Positions 18,890-25,991 of a stretch of 64,000 bases of DNA are shown piece by piece (position 1 is the stretch's first letter; the number at the start of each line of letters is the position of its first letter). The notes beneath the pieces are model-generated. The model saw only the letters and a program-made list of their open reading frames with translations. It was not told where the DNA came from and searched no databases. The DNA lies in contig CANNEA010000002.1 in NCBI GenBank assembly GCA_947503525.1, positions 186,001 through 250,000 on the forward strand, written 5' to 3'. This DNA is from an uncultured Carboxylicivirga sp. Its GTDB lineage: Bacteria > Bacteroidota > Bacteroidia > Bacteroidales > Marinilabiliaceae. Position numbers and translations under genes: made by a program.

Positions 18890-19435
18890 ATGACAACATT
18901 TGATCAAATCGAGTTTTGGAGATATGCCTATTCCAATTTAAAAGATAACAGGAACCGATCTGCCTTCGCCGAGTATATGGTTGCAAAGGCTTTAGGAGTT
19001 TCAGAGCCACCCCTTACATCATGGGAATCATACGACATAAAAACAGCTTCAGGCGTTAAGGTTGAGGTTAAAACATCTGGTTATATACAGAGTTGGAAAC
19101 AAACAAAACCAACCATCCCTACCTTCGACATTAAGCAAAAACAAGGCTGGGCTGGTGAAACTAATGAATATGATGGAATTAAAGACCGTCAGGCTGATGT
19201 ATATGTATTTTGTCTTCACAATGAGAAAGACAAGGACAAGGCTGATCCACTTCAATCTGATCAATGGATCTTTTACGTTGTTAGTACTATAAGGATAAAT
19301 GAACTCCTGGAGGATCAAAAGACCGTTGGATTATCTACTATTGAAGAAGTTTTAGGAGCAAGAGCATTAAAATTTGAAGAAATTAAACAGGAAGTAATAA
19401 CATCCTATGGCTCTTCTACAAATGCTTCGCAATAG
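18890..19435 (+). CDS. Restriction-endonuclease-like protein (PD-(D/E)XK fold)
   Basis: A 181-residue protein with a clear active-site layout: E28 in AFAEYMVAKALG, D49 in SWESYDIKTASG and E59-V-K61 in VKVEVKTSGYIQSW. This matches the E...D...ExK arrangement of small restriction-endonuclease-like nucleases. No DNA-recognition domain or methyltransferase partner lies beside it. It follows the GIY-YIG gene by 88 bp on the same strand and probably belongs to the same defence group. Substrate unknown. Confidence 0.65.
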   Translation: MTTFDQIEFWRYAYSNLKDNRNRSAFAEYMVAKALGVSEPPLTSWESYDIKTASGVKVEVKTSGYIQSWKQTKPTIPTFDIKQKQGWAGETNEYDGIKDRQADVYVFCLHNEKDKDKADPLQSDQWIFYVVSTIRINELLEDQKTVGLSTIEEVLGARALKFEEIKQEVITSYGSSTNASQ

Positions 19436-19507
19436 CAATAGGCCTGATCGGGTATAAGATGCAAGAGGAGTGTTTTTTGCAAATTATCAGACCTAATCCA
19501 TAATCAT

Positions 19508-19993
19508 TTAATTATTTTCGGTTAAGTATTTAACTACAGCTTCCCAGTCAGGATACCTTGGTGTTCCAAAATGGATATGTTCCCCCTCAAATTGATCCAC
19601 ACCTCTTGCTGTTCTATCGTCTATAATATAATCACCTTTATTTAAATTCTTGTGATGAGATATAATTAGTCGTTTGTAACCGCTCTCCGGTAGATATTTC
19701 TTCACCCAATTTCTTTTATCAGTTAAAGCAGTTGGATTTTCCCAGGGTGCTGTTGTAAGAATGTAAATGTCAAACTGCTTTGCTAATAAATTAAAGCCTT
19801 CAATTGCTCCAGGCATGGGTTTCATAAGAGAAAAGAGATTTGGTATGTCATCCTCATGTCCTTCATATGCCTCTTTTACCGCGGAATCGATTTCATTAAG
19901 ACCTGAAGCAAAGTCAACTAAGACATTGTCCATATCTACATATAATGTCTTTTTTTTCAAGTTTGTTCTGATAGATTTTACCATTGTTAGCAA
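19508..19993 (-). CDS. 5'(3')-deoxyribonucleotidase-like HAD phosphatase
   Basis: A 161-residue HAD-superfamily protein of the NT5C type. Motif I is YVDMDNVLVDF (D20 nucleophile, D22). The TTAPWENP segment provides motif II, and the IIDDRTARG segment motif IV. The family removes phosphate from deoxynucleoside 5'-monophosphates. Length is close to the bacterial family norm. It is convergent with the nuclease-like genes at the right end of element 1. It could be plain cargo, or could alter nucleotide pools during phage infection; the second reading is speculative. The fourth residue is an alternative start. Confidence 0.8.
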   Translation of the reverse strand: MLTMVKSIRTNLKKKTLYVDMDNVLVDFASGLNEIDSAVKEAYEGHEDDIPNLFSLMKPMPGAIEGFNLLAKQFDIYILTTAPWENPTALTDKRNWVKKYLPESGYKRLIISHHKNLNKGDYIIDDRTARGVDQFEGEHIHFGTPRYPDWEAVVKYLTENN

Positions 19994-20164
19994 CCTCCAA
20001 TTAATCGACTCATACTTAATACAATATATGTAGAAAGGTAAGCTAAATAGTTGTAAATAGCTATTTGCAAAGATTAATTCGAATGTTCGTGTCGTTTTTC
20101 ACAATGGTTGAAGCCACGAACGAAGAATGTGTTAGATAAAGCGATAAAGACCTCCTTAATATCG

Positions 20165-20287
20165 ATGAAGGTAGTGCCTTTCTGTTTTACGAATAATGGA
20201 AAACAAAAAGGTATACCTTATAGTCATTCAAATTTGACAAGAAGTTGGCGTTTAATCATTGAACAATTAAAGCCAGTGAATACTTGA
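20165..20287 (+). CDS. Possible 40-aa open frame in the right-end region of element 1
   Basis: Between the nucleotidase and element 1's right end (19994-20467) there is no convincing gene. The only coding-like stretch is a 40-codon frame from 20165, with PFCFTNNGKQKGIPYSHSN then SWRLIIEQLKPVNT. It could be a short peptide or a gene remnant. No strong ribosome-binding site is visible. The rest of this region holds only the arm-site repeats and a terminator. Confidence 0.2.
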   Translation: MKVVPFCFTNNGKQKGIPYSHSNLTRSWRLIIEQLKPVNT

Positions 20288-20392
20288 CGAGTCTTTAAAA
20301 GATTGCTATCTTACCTTCTCCTTAAAATGCATCCAGCAAAACTTTCGTGTTTTCATTAATTTAATCACAGTAATCCCTAAATAATAACTTAG

Positions 20393-20409
20393 TTGACTAA
20401 TGGTTGACT
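20393..20409. repeat. Paired GTTGACT motifs, candidate integrase arm site (right)
   Basis: GTTGACT at 20393-20399 and 20403-20409 mirrors the pair at 372-389. It lies about 59 bp from the att core at 20468. In the excised circle the two pairs would flank the core on opposite sides. This is strong positional support for the right boundary of element 1. Confidence 0.6.
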
Positions 20410-20416
20410 AAAAACA

Positions 20417-20446
20417 AAACCCAAATTGCATAAGCAATTCGGGTTT
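20417..20446 (-). terminator. Intrinsic terminator at right end of element 1
   Basis: A 13-bp stem with one mismatch and an ATAA loop (AAACCC...GGGTTT). It sits 21 bp downstream, in tRNA orientation, of the att copy at 20468. It resembles in placement the hairpins beside the other two att copies, and would have ended tRNA-Ser transcription when element 1 alone occupied the site. Confidence 0.55.
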
Positions 20447-20467
20447 AACTCTTTATGAATTTTGTAA

Positions 20468-20482
20468 GCGGAGAGAGGGAGA
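20468..20482. other. Shared att site between elements 1 and 2
   Basis: The 15 bp GCGGAGAGAGGGAGA match the tRNA-Ser 3' end; after that the sequence departs (ACTG instead of TTCGAA). It is attR of element 1 and attL of element 2. The shorter match shows that element 2's own attP carries only about 15 bp of core, while element 1's carries 21 bp. Confidence 0.8.
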
Positions 20483-20537
20483 ACTGAAAATTAATTCCAA
20501 GTGCCCAATTCTCAATATTTTACGAATTCAATTTTTA

Positions 20538-20554
20538 AAGTCCTCTGTAAGTCC
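20538..20554. repeat. Paired AAGTCC motifs, candidate arm site of element 2 (left)
   Basis: AAGTCCTCTGTAAGTCC, two AAGTCC units 11 bp apart, lies 56 bp inside the att core. The same motif with two changed bases is at 60093-60109 beside the other integrase. Element 1 has the same architecture with a different motif. The remaining sequence from 20555 to 20802 shows nothing else I can name. Confidence 0.6.
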
Positions 20555-20802
20555 ACCAAAATTGGCTAAAAAATGCCCGATTCAAATGCGTTTTAATGAA
20601 CTCATTTCCTACCAAAAGTAGCAAAAAAGAACCGAACCTAAAAATGGATTAAATGTCAAGTTTTTGATCAGAAAACTTGACGTTTGAAATTGTGAAGATT
20701 TAACGAGAGTAAATATTGGCAAAATTTACACTCGTTATGTTTTGAAAGGTAAAAACTACTCTCCTTATGAGAATTAAATCTGATGTTTAAAAGAAATTAA
20801 AT

Positions 20803-22347
20803 TTAGCTTATAAAGATCTCCTTATAATTTTCCTCAATAATGAAAACTTCTTCTTCTGTAAGTTCTTCAAAATGATTTTCTCTCTTTTTCTTTGATAATT
20901 TTCCTTTGCTTTGGTTTAATAATTTAATGAGAAGGTCAACTTTTGTGTCCGGTAAATTAATAAAGGAATTTATTCTGTTAGTTAGCATGTCATACTTTTC
21001 CAGGTAATCAATTTCCTCCGGAATAATTCTATTAATTGTTTCTTCAACGCATTCATAAAGGAACTCTGCCTGACGGGTTAAATCAAAGTAACGATACAAA
21101 TCAATTGTGTCGTTTAGTATTTTTATATTATGGTCGGAAGTGGGTTCCCATTCAATCAAATCGATTCTTTGAGATGAGAAATCTTCTAATACATCCTGGT
21201 AATCACTAATTCGATCTAATATTGCTGATGAAACAGGGAATATCATGTCTCGTTTTGTATAACCCATCCATGTTAAGATGTGATGTATCAAATACCTGTG
21301 TATTCTTCCATTACCATCAGAAAGAGGATGAATAAACACAAAGCCAAAGGCGATGGTAGTTGCTGTAAGTATAGGATCGTATTTGCTGTTTTGAAGAAGA
21401 TTATTTGTGTTTAATAATCCATTCATTAGAGAGGTGAGATCTTTAGCTTTTGCGGATATGTGATCAGGGATTGGCGTAAAAGTTTCTCGGTCATGTTCGC
21501 CAATAAAGCCTTCACCCTCCCTGATGCCCATATTTTTTAATTTTTTAGAACCAATTACCACATGCTGGAGGCGTTCTATTTCTGATAATGTCAATGGTTT
21601 TTTACCTGCTTGTCCTATAGCTTTACCCCAGTTTCTGGCTCGCATGTTTGGAGGATATTCTCCTTCTATAGCAAAAGAGGCTTTTGAATCTTTTAATAAC
21701 AGGAATGCAGCAGTCCTTTTAATTAGCTCTTTATCTCTATTGTTTAATCCTTTATCTATGGAATCTCTAATGTTTGTAGAAATATATTTCTCAAGTTTTT
21801 GGGTCTTTCTAATTAGAGGGCAGAACTCAGGTGTTCCCGGTAAGTTATTTTTTATTCGATGTCTGGTAGAGTTTTCGGTTGGACCAGGATACTGTTGGTT
21901 TGGATTTAGTAATTCTACATAAGTACCTTTCTTCAAGTCAGGGATATCAAGTTTTATTCCAAATAACCACTCGTATAAAAACCAAATTTTTCTAGAGTAT
22001 TGTCCGGTTGGTTCGCTCAAAACATATTCCTTTATCTCCTCTTCGCCAATAAGTTGAAACATTGATTTTAGAATTAGTAAATCAATACCTTCGTATTTTA
22101 AAGCAAAGACAATATGACTTATAGGGTTATTATTGGGTTTGTGTCTCTTGGTGAACACTTGCCACGTTTTTGTACTATATCTTTGGTGTTTATCTGTAAT
22201 TATGGATAATTGCTTGGGGGTAGGTAAAATCTTGTTTTGGTTTTGCTCTAATTCTTGAAGCATAAAAGCATAACCAGCTAACATTCCTTCTTCAGGGAGT
22301 GGTTGTCCGTGAAAAATACTTATTTTTTGTGAAAAACGATTACTCAT
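20803..22347 (-). CDS. Fic-domain protein (probable AMP transferase) with N-terminal inhibitory motif
   Basis: A 514-residue Fic protein. The catalytic motif HPLSDGNGRIHR (340-351) keeps the catalytic His, the metal-binding Asp and the phosphate-binding GNGR; Leu replaces the usual Phe. An inhibitory helix motif S-F-A-I-E-G (224-229) lies before the Fic core, fitting a class II, self-inhibited enzyme whose Glu blocks ATP until relieved. The N-terminal 200 residues are an unassigned helical region and the C-terminal tail a winged-helix-like extension. Fic enzymes transfer AMP to protein Ser/Thr/Tyr. It is the first gene inside element 2 and stands alone. Possible toxin, regulator or anti-phage effector; target unknown. 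Confidence 0.88.
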   Translation of the reverse strand: MSNRFSQKISIFHGQPLPEEGMLAGYAFMLQELEQNQNKILPTPKQLSIITDKHQRYSTKTWQVFTKRHKPNNNPISHIVFALKYEGIDLLILKSMFQLIGEEEIKEYVLSEPTGQYSRKIWFLYEWLFGIKLDIPDLKKGTYVELLNPNQQYPGPTENSTRHRIKNNLPGTPEFCPLIRKTQKLEKYISTNIRDSIDKGLNNRDKELIKRTAAFLLLKDSKASFAIEGEYPPNMRARNWGKAIGQAGKKPLTLSEIERLQHVVIGSKKLKNMGIREGEGFIGEHDRETFTPIPDHISAKAKDLTSLMNGLLNTNNLLQNSKYDPILTATTIAFGFVFIHPLSDGNGRIHRYLIHHILTWMGYTKRDMIFPVSSAILDRISDYQDVLEDFSSQRIDLIEWEPTSDHNIKILNDTIDLYRYFDLTRQAEFLYECVEETINRIIPEEIDYLEKYDMLTNRINSFINLPDTKVDLLIKLLNQSKGKLSKKKRENHFEELTEEEVFIIEENYKEIFIS

Positions 22348-22446
22348 GTGTCTAAACTATGAATTATAGTTACGAAGATAACATGAAAAACAATTATTTT
22401 CCATGAAAAACGATTATTAATTAAATGTTTTTGTGAAAAATGATTA
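22330..22446. repeat. Four copies of a 13-bp repeat over the fic start
   Basis: TGAAAAACGATTA or one-base variants occur at 22330-22342, 22384-22396, 22404-22416 and 22434-22446, all in the same orientation. The first copy overlaps the first codons of fic, and the others lie upstream of it. This is the layout of an operator array for a self-regulated gene. From 22447 to 22736 nothing else is recognisable. Confidence 0.65.
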
Positions 22447-22736
22447 CAGAGGTATTGGGTATTCTTTAAGGGATAAGACTACGAATATATATTATACTTT
22501 TGTATTGCTATGAAATATAGATACATATGGCCATGTGCTAAAACTTCCATATCGCTATAAACTAAATATGATACATAGGTATATACTAAAAATGCTACAG
22601 AATTAGTTTGTTGCGATAATTAATTACAGTTTCTCCTTAAATGTATAATGTATATGAGATGAATGGATTATACCTTATCGGGTATAATTAGATTAATATT
22701 GTCATAGATTATCCCGAAAGGGTATTAAAAATAAAT

Positions 22737-22973
22737 TTAAAGACTTCCAAACTCTTCCAGACTAATACAAAAGTGTTCCAGAATAACTTCCAATTGCTTG
22801 TGTGTATAATAATGTGCTCTTTTATTTTTGGCTAATAAATCGAGTTTGGAGTTTAATTCCTGTGATAGTTTAATTTCCTTACGCAGCAATTGCATGGCGG
22901 AAGTTGTATTTGAACTTTGAGGGTATAGTTTAATAGCTAATTTTTGCTTTAGTATCGTTCGTGGTAATATCAT
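22737..22973 (-). CDS. DUF4248-like small protein
   Basis: A 78-residue protein with the DUF4248 layout seen in Bacteroidota mobile elements: an N-terminal KQKLAIKLYPQSS, a basic helix AMQLLRKEIKLSQELNSKLD and a C-terminal YYTHKQLEVILEHF helix resembling a HTH. Members are found near integrated elements and chromosomal edges; function is unknown, probably DNA binding. A broken paralogue lies at 23500-23736 in the same orientation. Confidence 0.6.
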   Translation of the reverse strand: MILPRTILKQKLAIKLYPQSSNTTSAMQLLRKEIKLSQELNSKLDLLAKNKRAHYYTHKQLEVILEHFCISLEEFGSL

Positions 22974-23499
22974 TGTATTGCGCTTAATATTATTCTACTT
23001 CATTTTCATGGCTGTAAAATTATGTTATTATTCACAAAATGAAATACTTGTAGGGTAGACAATATTGGACAAAACTTAGCCAATTGAAGACAAATAGAAC
23101 TTTTTTGACTTTTTAGCTCCATAAACTCTACAAATCGGCATCAAAGTATTAAAATTATACTAGCCAAAATCAAGCATGTTTAGGAAAGCACTACACTTGT
23201 TATTATCATTTTTGCAGCGATTTGAGTTAAGCACGATCGAAACTCAGCAAAGCGTTCTGAAAGCACTCTCATAAATTAGTAAAGAGCTCAACAAGCACTG
23301 TAATTATACTCTTCAAAATAAGCAACGCATTCAAAAGCAAGCACAGCATACTTTGGATATGGTCAATGTATTCTCATGAAGTACTCTGAAGCATAAGAGA
23401 GTACTCAAAAGTGGTCTGATTATTATCGTAGATAGTGCTTCTGTACTTGTTTTTGCGAGGTTTTTTATTTGCATTATCGTAATTTCTAATAAGATGTAC
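22974..23499. other. Gene-free stretch with recurring AAGCAC words
   Basis: No convincing gene. AAGCAC recurs five times in the same orientation (23186, 23229, 23261, 23293, 23339), with gaps of 43, 32, 32 and 46 bp. This could be a loose protein-binding array between the two DUF4248 copies, or chance in AT-rich DNA. Confidence 0.3.
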
Positions 23500-23736
23500 T
23501 TATAATAACTCAAATTCTTCCTGGCTAATACAAAAATGATCCAGGATAATCTCCAGCTCTTAGTGTGTATAATAATGAGCTCGTTTGTTTCTTGCCAATA
23601 AATCAAGTTTATTATTCAATTCAGGAGATAGTTTAATTTCTTTTCGAAGCAACTGCATAGCTGCATTTATATTTGAACTCTGCGGATATATTTTCGTTGC
23701 CAAATCTTGTTTCAAAATCGACCTTCTAAATGTCAT
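23500..23736 (-). pseudogene. DUF4248-like paralogue with an in-frame stop
   Basis: Translated from the ATG at 23736 this reads KQDLATKIYPQSSN, AMQLLRKEIKLSPELNNKLD, AHYYTH, then a TAA (23560-23562), then ELEIILDHFCISQEEF. It aligns along its full length with the gene at 22737-22973 and differs by point changes plus one nonsense codon where the intact gene has Lys. The upstream piece could still make a truncated protein of about 58 residues. A tandem duplication followed by decay is the simplest reading. Confidence 0.8.
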
Positions 23737-23980
23737 TTTTAGTCAGTTTTTAACGTAATAAAGTTTCAATTATAGGGAAATAGAACGCAATTAAAAGGAA
23801 TTATAGAACATGGTAACAAATCGTAATATACGCTAATAATATTAATGCTTCGATGCTTAAGAAATCGTGTTAATGTAAAATATATCCTGTTTGAAGGATG
23901 TTATTTTTTAGCATGTATTCAATGATATTTAATTGCGCTTAGTTAAGAACTTTCAAAACGATTAAATACGATACAAAACA

Positions 23981-24040
23981 ATCTTTTACTTGCCTTTACT
24001 CTCCTTTACACTCTTTTACTTTCCGTTACTATCTTTTACT
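23981..24040. repeat. Six tandem 10-bp repeats (iteron-like)
   Basis: Six consecutive 10-bp blocks share the pattern NNCYTTTACT: ATCTTTTACT, TGCCTTTACT, CTCCTTTACA, CTCTTTTACT, TTCCGTTACT, ATCTTTTACT. The exact 10-bp period puts each unit on the same face of the helix. The array lies 71 bp before the HTH gene of the replication/mobilisation module, within a gene-free stretch (23737-24111). It may be a binding array for that HTH protein or an origin iteron set. It is too short in period to be CRISPR. Confidence 0.7.
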
Positions 24041-24111
24041 AGGAGGCGTGTGCGCCGGATTGCTTAGGTTTGAAGTGTGAAAATAGATAATCAACTAAAA
24101 ATCTAATAAAA

Positions 24112-24393
24112 ATGAGTAAAACAGTAGTAATCGTAGATGAGCACCTTTTTAATAAGCTATTGGGAAAATTAGATCACCTAAACGACAAGATTGACAGTAT
24201 TAGCGTCTCTAAGAATGATGGGTTTAAAGATAGATGGTACGTAACAGAGGAGGTTTGCAAACTTTTAAATGTTAGCCGTAGAACCTTACAAACAATGCGA
24301 GATAATAAAGTTATAGCCTATAAAAAGACTGGTCGCAAAATCTATTATAAAGCTTCAGATATTGAGGCTTACTTGGAAAGTATTAATGAGTAA
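24112..24393 (+). CDS. Helix-turn-helix protein, excisionase-like
   Basis: A 93-residue protein with an N-terminal coiled segment (EHLFNKLLGKLDHLNDKIDS) and a C-terminal HTH_17 domain: WYVTEEVCKLLNVSRRTLQT then IAYKKTGRKIYYKASDIEAYL. In Bacteroidota elements such genes sit directly before DUF3987 genes, as here (14 bp gap). Probable directionality factor or regulator of the module. The tandem 10-bp array upstream is a candidate binding site. Confidence 0.78.
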   Translation: MSKTVVIVDEHLFNKLLGKLDHLNDKIDSISVSKNDGFKDRWYVTEEVCKLLNVSRRTLQTMRDNKVIAYKKTGRKIYYKASDIEAYLESINE

Positions 24394-24407
24394 TTCCTTG
24401 TGAGTAT

Positions 24408-25763
24408 ATGAAATCAATTATAAAAGATAATACGGAGCTAGGGAAGGCGCATCTAACTTATGGAAAACTGTCGCTTGAAGAAGCTAACGCCAGACTTAAG
24501 CAGGCAGGTGAGTCTGAATTTCCTTTAGGTATATTTCCAAGGTTTATTCAAGATACCATTCTTGAACTATATGATAATGGCAATTATAATATTGACTATA
24601 CCTCCGTTAGCATACTGACAGCTTTAGCGGGAATTATAGGAAACTCATATCACCTGCGAAAACACATCGAGTGGATAGAAAATCCATCTATGTGGGCTGT
24701 GTTGGTTGGTAAGTCAGGGCAGAATAAAAGTGCCCCATTAAAAACAGCTTTTAAAGCTGTGAAGAACCAACAGAAGCAATTTGATAAAGAATATGAGGCT
24801 GCTGTGTCCAACTTTGATCCTGATTCAGGAGAGAAAAAGCCAACAAAACGGAAACTCTATTCCACCGACCCTACTTTTGAGGCTCTAATCAATATGCATA
24901 AGCAAAATCCTAATGGAATGATATTGATGCCGGATGAGTTTAAAAGCTTTATATTAAATCTTATTGGATATAGTGGCGCATCAAAGCAGAGCCAGTTTTT
25001 ATCCATTTGGGATGGAGCGCCTATCTCGTTGGATAGAAAAGAAGCCGAAAGTTCATCATTAAGCATGCCTTGTGTTTCCATTGTTGGAAGCATACAAGAT
25101 GACGTGATTGCTTCCTTTAAAGCCAAAGATATAAAGGATGGATTTTTTGAACGTATTCTTTTTGCTATCCCATTGAAAATGGAGAAGAAATATGTGAAGC
25201 GGACAAATCCCAATGATTATTTGATTGAGCAGTTTCATTTAAAAATGAAAGATTTTCTTAATACCGTTGCTCAGAAGAATGGTACTGAAGAGTTAACATT
25301 ATCAGAAATGGCTGAAGAACTATTCATTAGTGAAGTCAATAAGCATGTGAAACCTTCAAATAAGGATGCTACAATTTCGGGTATCCTTTCAAAGCTGGAT
25401 AGGTACATCTTAAGATTTGCTCTTGTTCTGGAGGTTTCAAATAGTTTTTTCGATAATCTACCTATTGAATGTGTTGGGCAGGATGCGATGAAAAAGGCGA
25501 TTATGCTTAAGGATTACTTCTATACCAATGCTTTAAAACTTAATCATATGGTTTTGAATGTGTATGAGGATAACTCCAAAGAAGGTAAAGTTTTGCAAGT
25601 CATAAAAAAGATTGGAAAAAAGGAATTTACCAATAAAGAGTTCATTCAGATGGCAGACCAGATGGGTATTGCAAAAGAATCGTATGCCTACCAATTGTTA
25701 AGTAATACTAAGTTGGCTCATAAAGTGCAGAAGGGGCTTTATGAAACCGATGTTTTAAACTGA
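24408..25763 (+). CDS. DUF3987-family ATPase of mobile elements
   Basis: A 451-residue P-loop protein. Walker A-like VGKSGQNKSAP (around 100-110) and Walker B-like MILMPDEFKSF (D176-E177) mark an AAA+/RecA-like core. The C-terminal 80 residues look like a winged-helix module (IGKKEFTNKEFIQMADQMGI). The DUF3987 family is common in replication modules of phage and integrative elements, often next to a primase, as here. Likely a helicase or helicase loader for the excised element. Confidence 0.8.
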   Translation: MKSIIKDNTELGKAHLTYGKLSLEEANARLKQAGESEFPLGIFPRFIQDTILELYDNGNYNIDYTSVSILTALAGIIGNSYHLRKHIEWIENPSMWAVLVGKSGQNKSAPLKTAFKAVKNQQKQFDKEYEAAVSNFDPDSGEKKPTKRKLYSTDPTFEALINMHKQNPNGMILMPDEFKSFILNLIGYSGASKQSQFLSIWDGAPISLDRKEAESSSLSMPCVSIVGSIQDDVIASFKAKDIKDGFFERILFAIPLKMEKKYVKRTNPNDYLIEQFHLKMKDFLNTVAQKNGTEELTLSEMAEELFISEVNKHVKPSNKDATISGILSKLDRYILRFALVLEVSNSFFDNLPIECVGQDAMKKAIMLKDYFYTNALKLNHMVLNVYEDNSKEGKVLQVIKKIGKKEFTNKEFIQMADQMGIAKESYAYQLLSNTKLAHKVQKGLYETDVLN

Positions 25764-25780
25764 ATTATTGTAGAGTTTGC

Positions 25781-25967
25781 GGAGTTGTGGAGTGTGGTTG
25801 ATATAGAGTGTTTTATGTGTGTAGTTTGAGTGTAGTAAGTGTGGAGTACCGGAGTGAAATCAATCATCAAAAAAGAATGATGAATTTATATAATTGTGGA
25901 GTGAGTGGAGTTGTATGGAGTGATAAGTGTCTGAAAAACAATCATCCTACACAACTCCACAAACTCC
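25781..25967. repeat. GGAGT repeat cluster, candidate origin
   Basis: Seven GGAGT copies (25781, 25789, 25843, 25851, 25898, 25907, 25917) and two inverted ACTCC copies (25954, 25963) fill the 228-bp gap between the DUF3987 and primase-like genes. TTGTGGAGT...GGAGTTGT can pair with ACAACTCCAC...ACTCC to form a long imperfect hairpin around 25895-25967. The strand is strongly G-rich, unlike its surroundings. Possible replication origin or oriT. Confidence 0.55.
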
Positions 25968-25991
25968 ACTAAAACGAGAATATAGTCCAAG

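Larger units (their letters stand above)
231..20482. mobile_element. Integrative element 1 (about 20.3 kb) at tRNA-Ser
   Basis: The element is bounded by direct copies of the tRNA-Ser 3' end at 231-251 and 20468-20482 (15 bp GCGGAGAGAGGGAGA shared). A tyrosine integrase gene lies just inside the left end. Paired GTTGACT motifs occur inside both ends (372-389 and 20393-20409), as expected for integrase arm sites. Cargo includes a HTH gene, a putative replication initiator, secreted proteins, a type I restriction-modification set and nuclease-like genes. No conjugation genes are visible, so it would be mobilisable or satellite-like rather than self-transmissible. Boundaries are inferred from the repeats; excision is not shown. 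Confidence 0.8.

Noticed and set aside
23981-24040. CRISPR array
   Set aside because: The repeats are 10 bp with no unique spacers and no cas genes.
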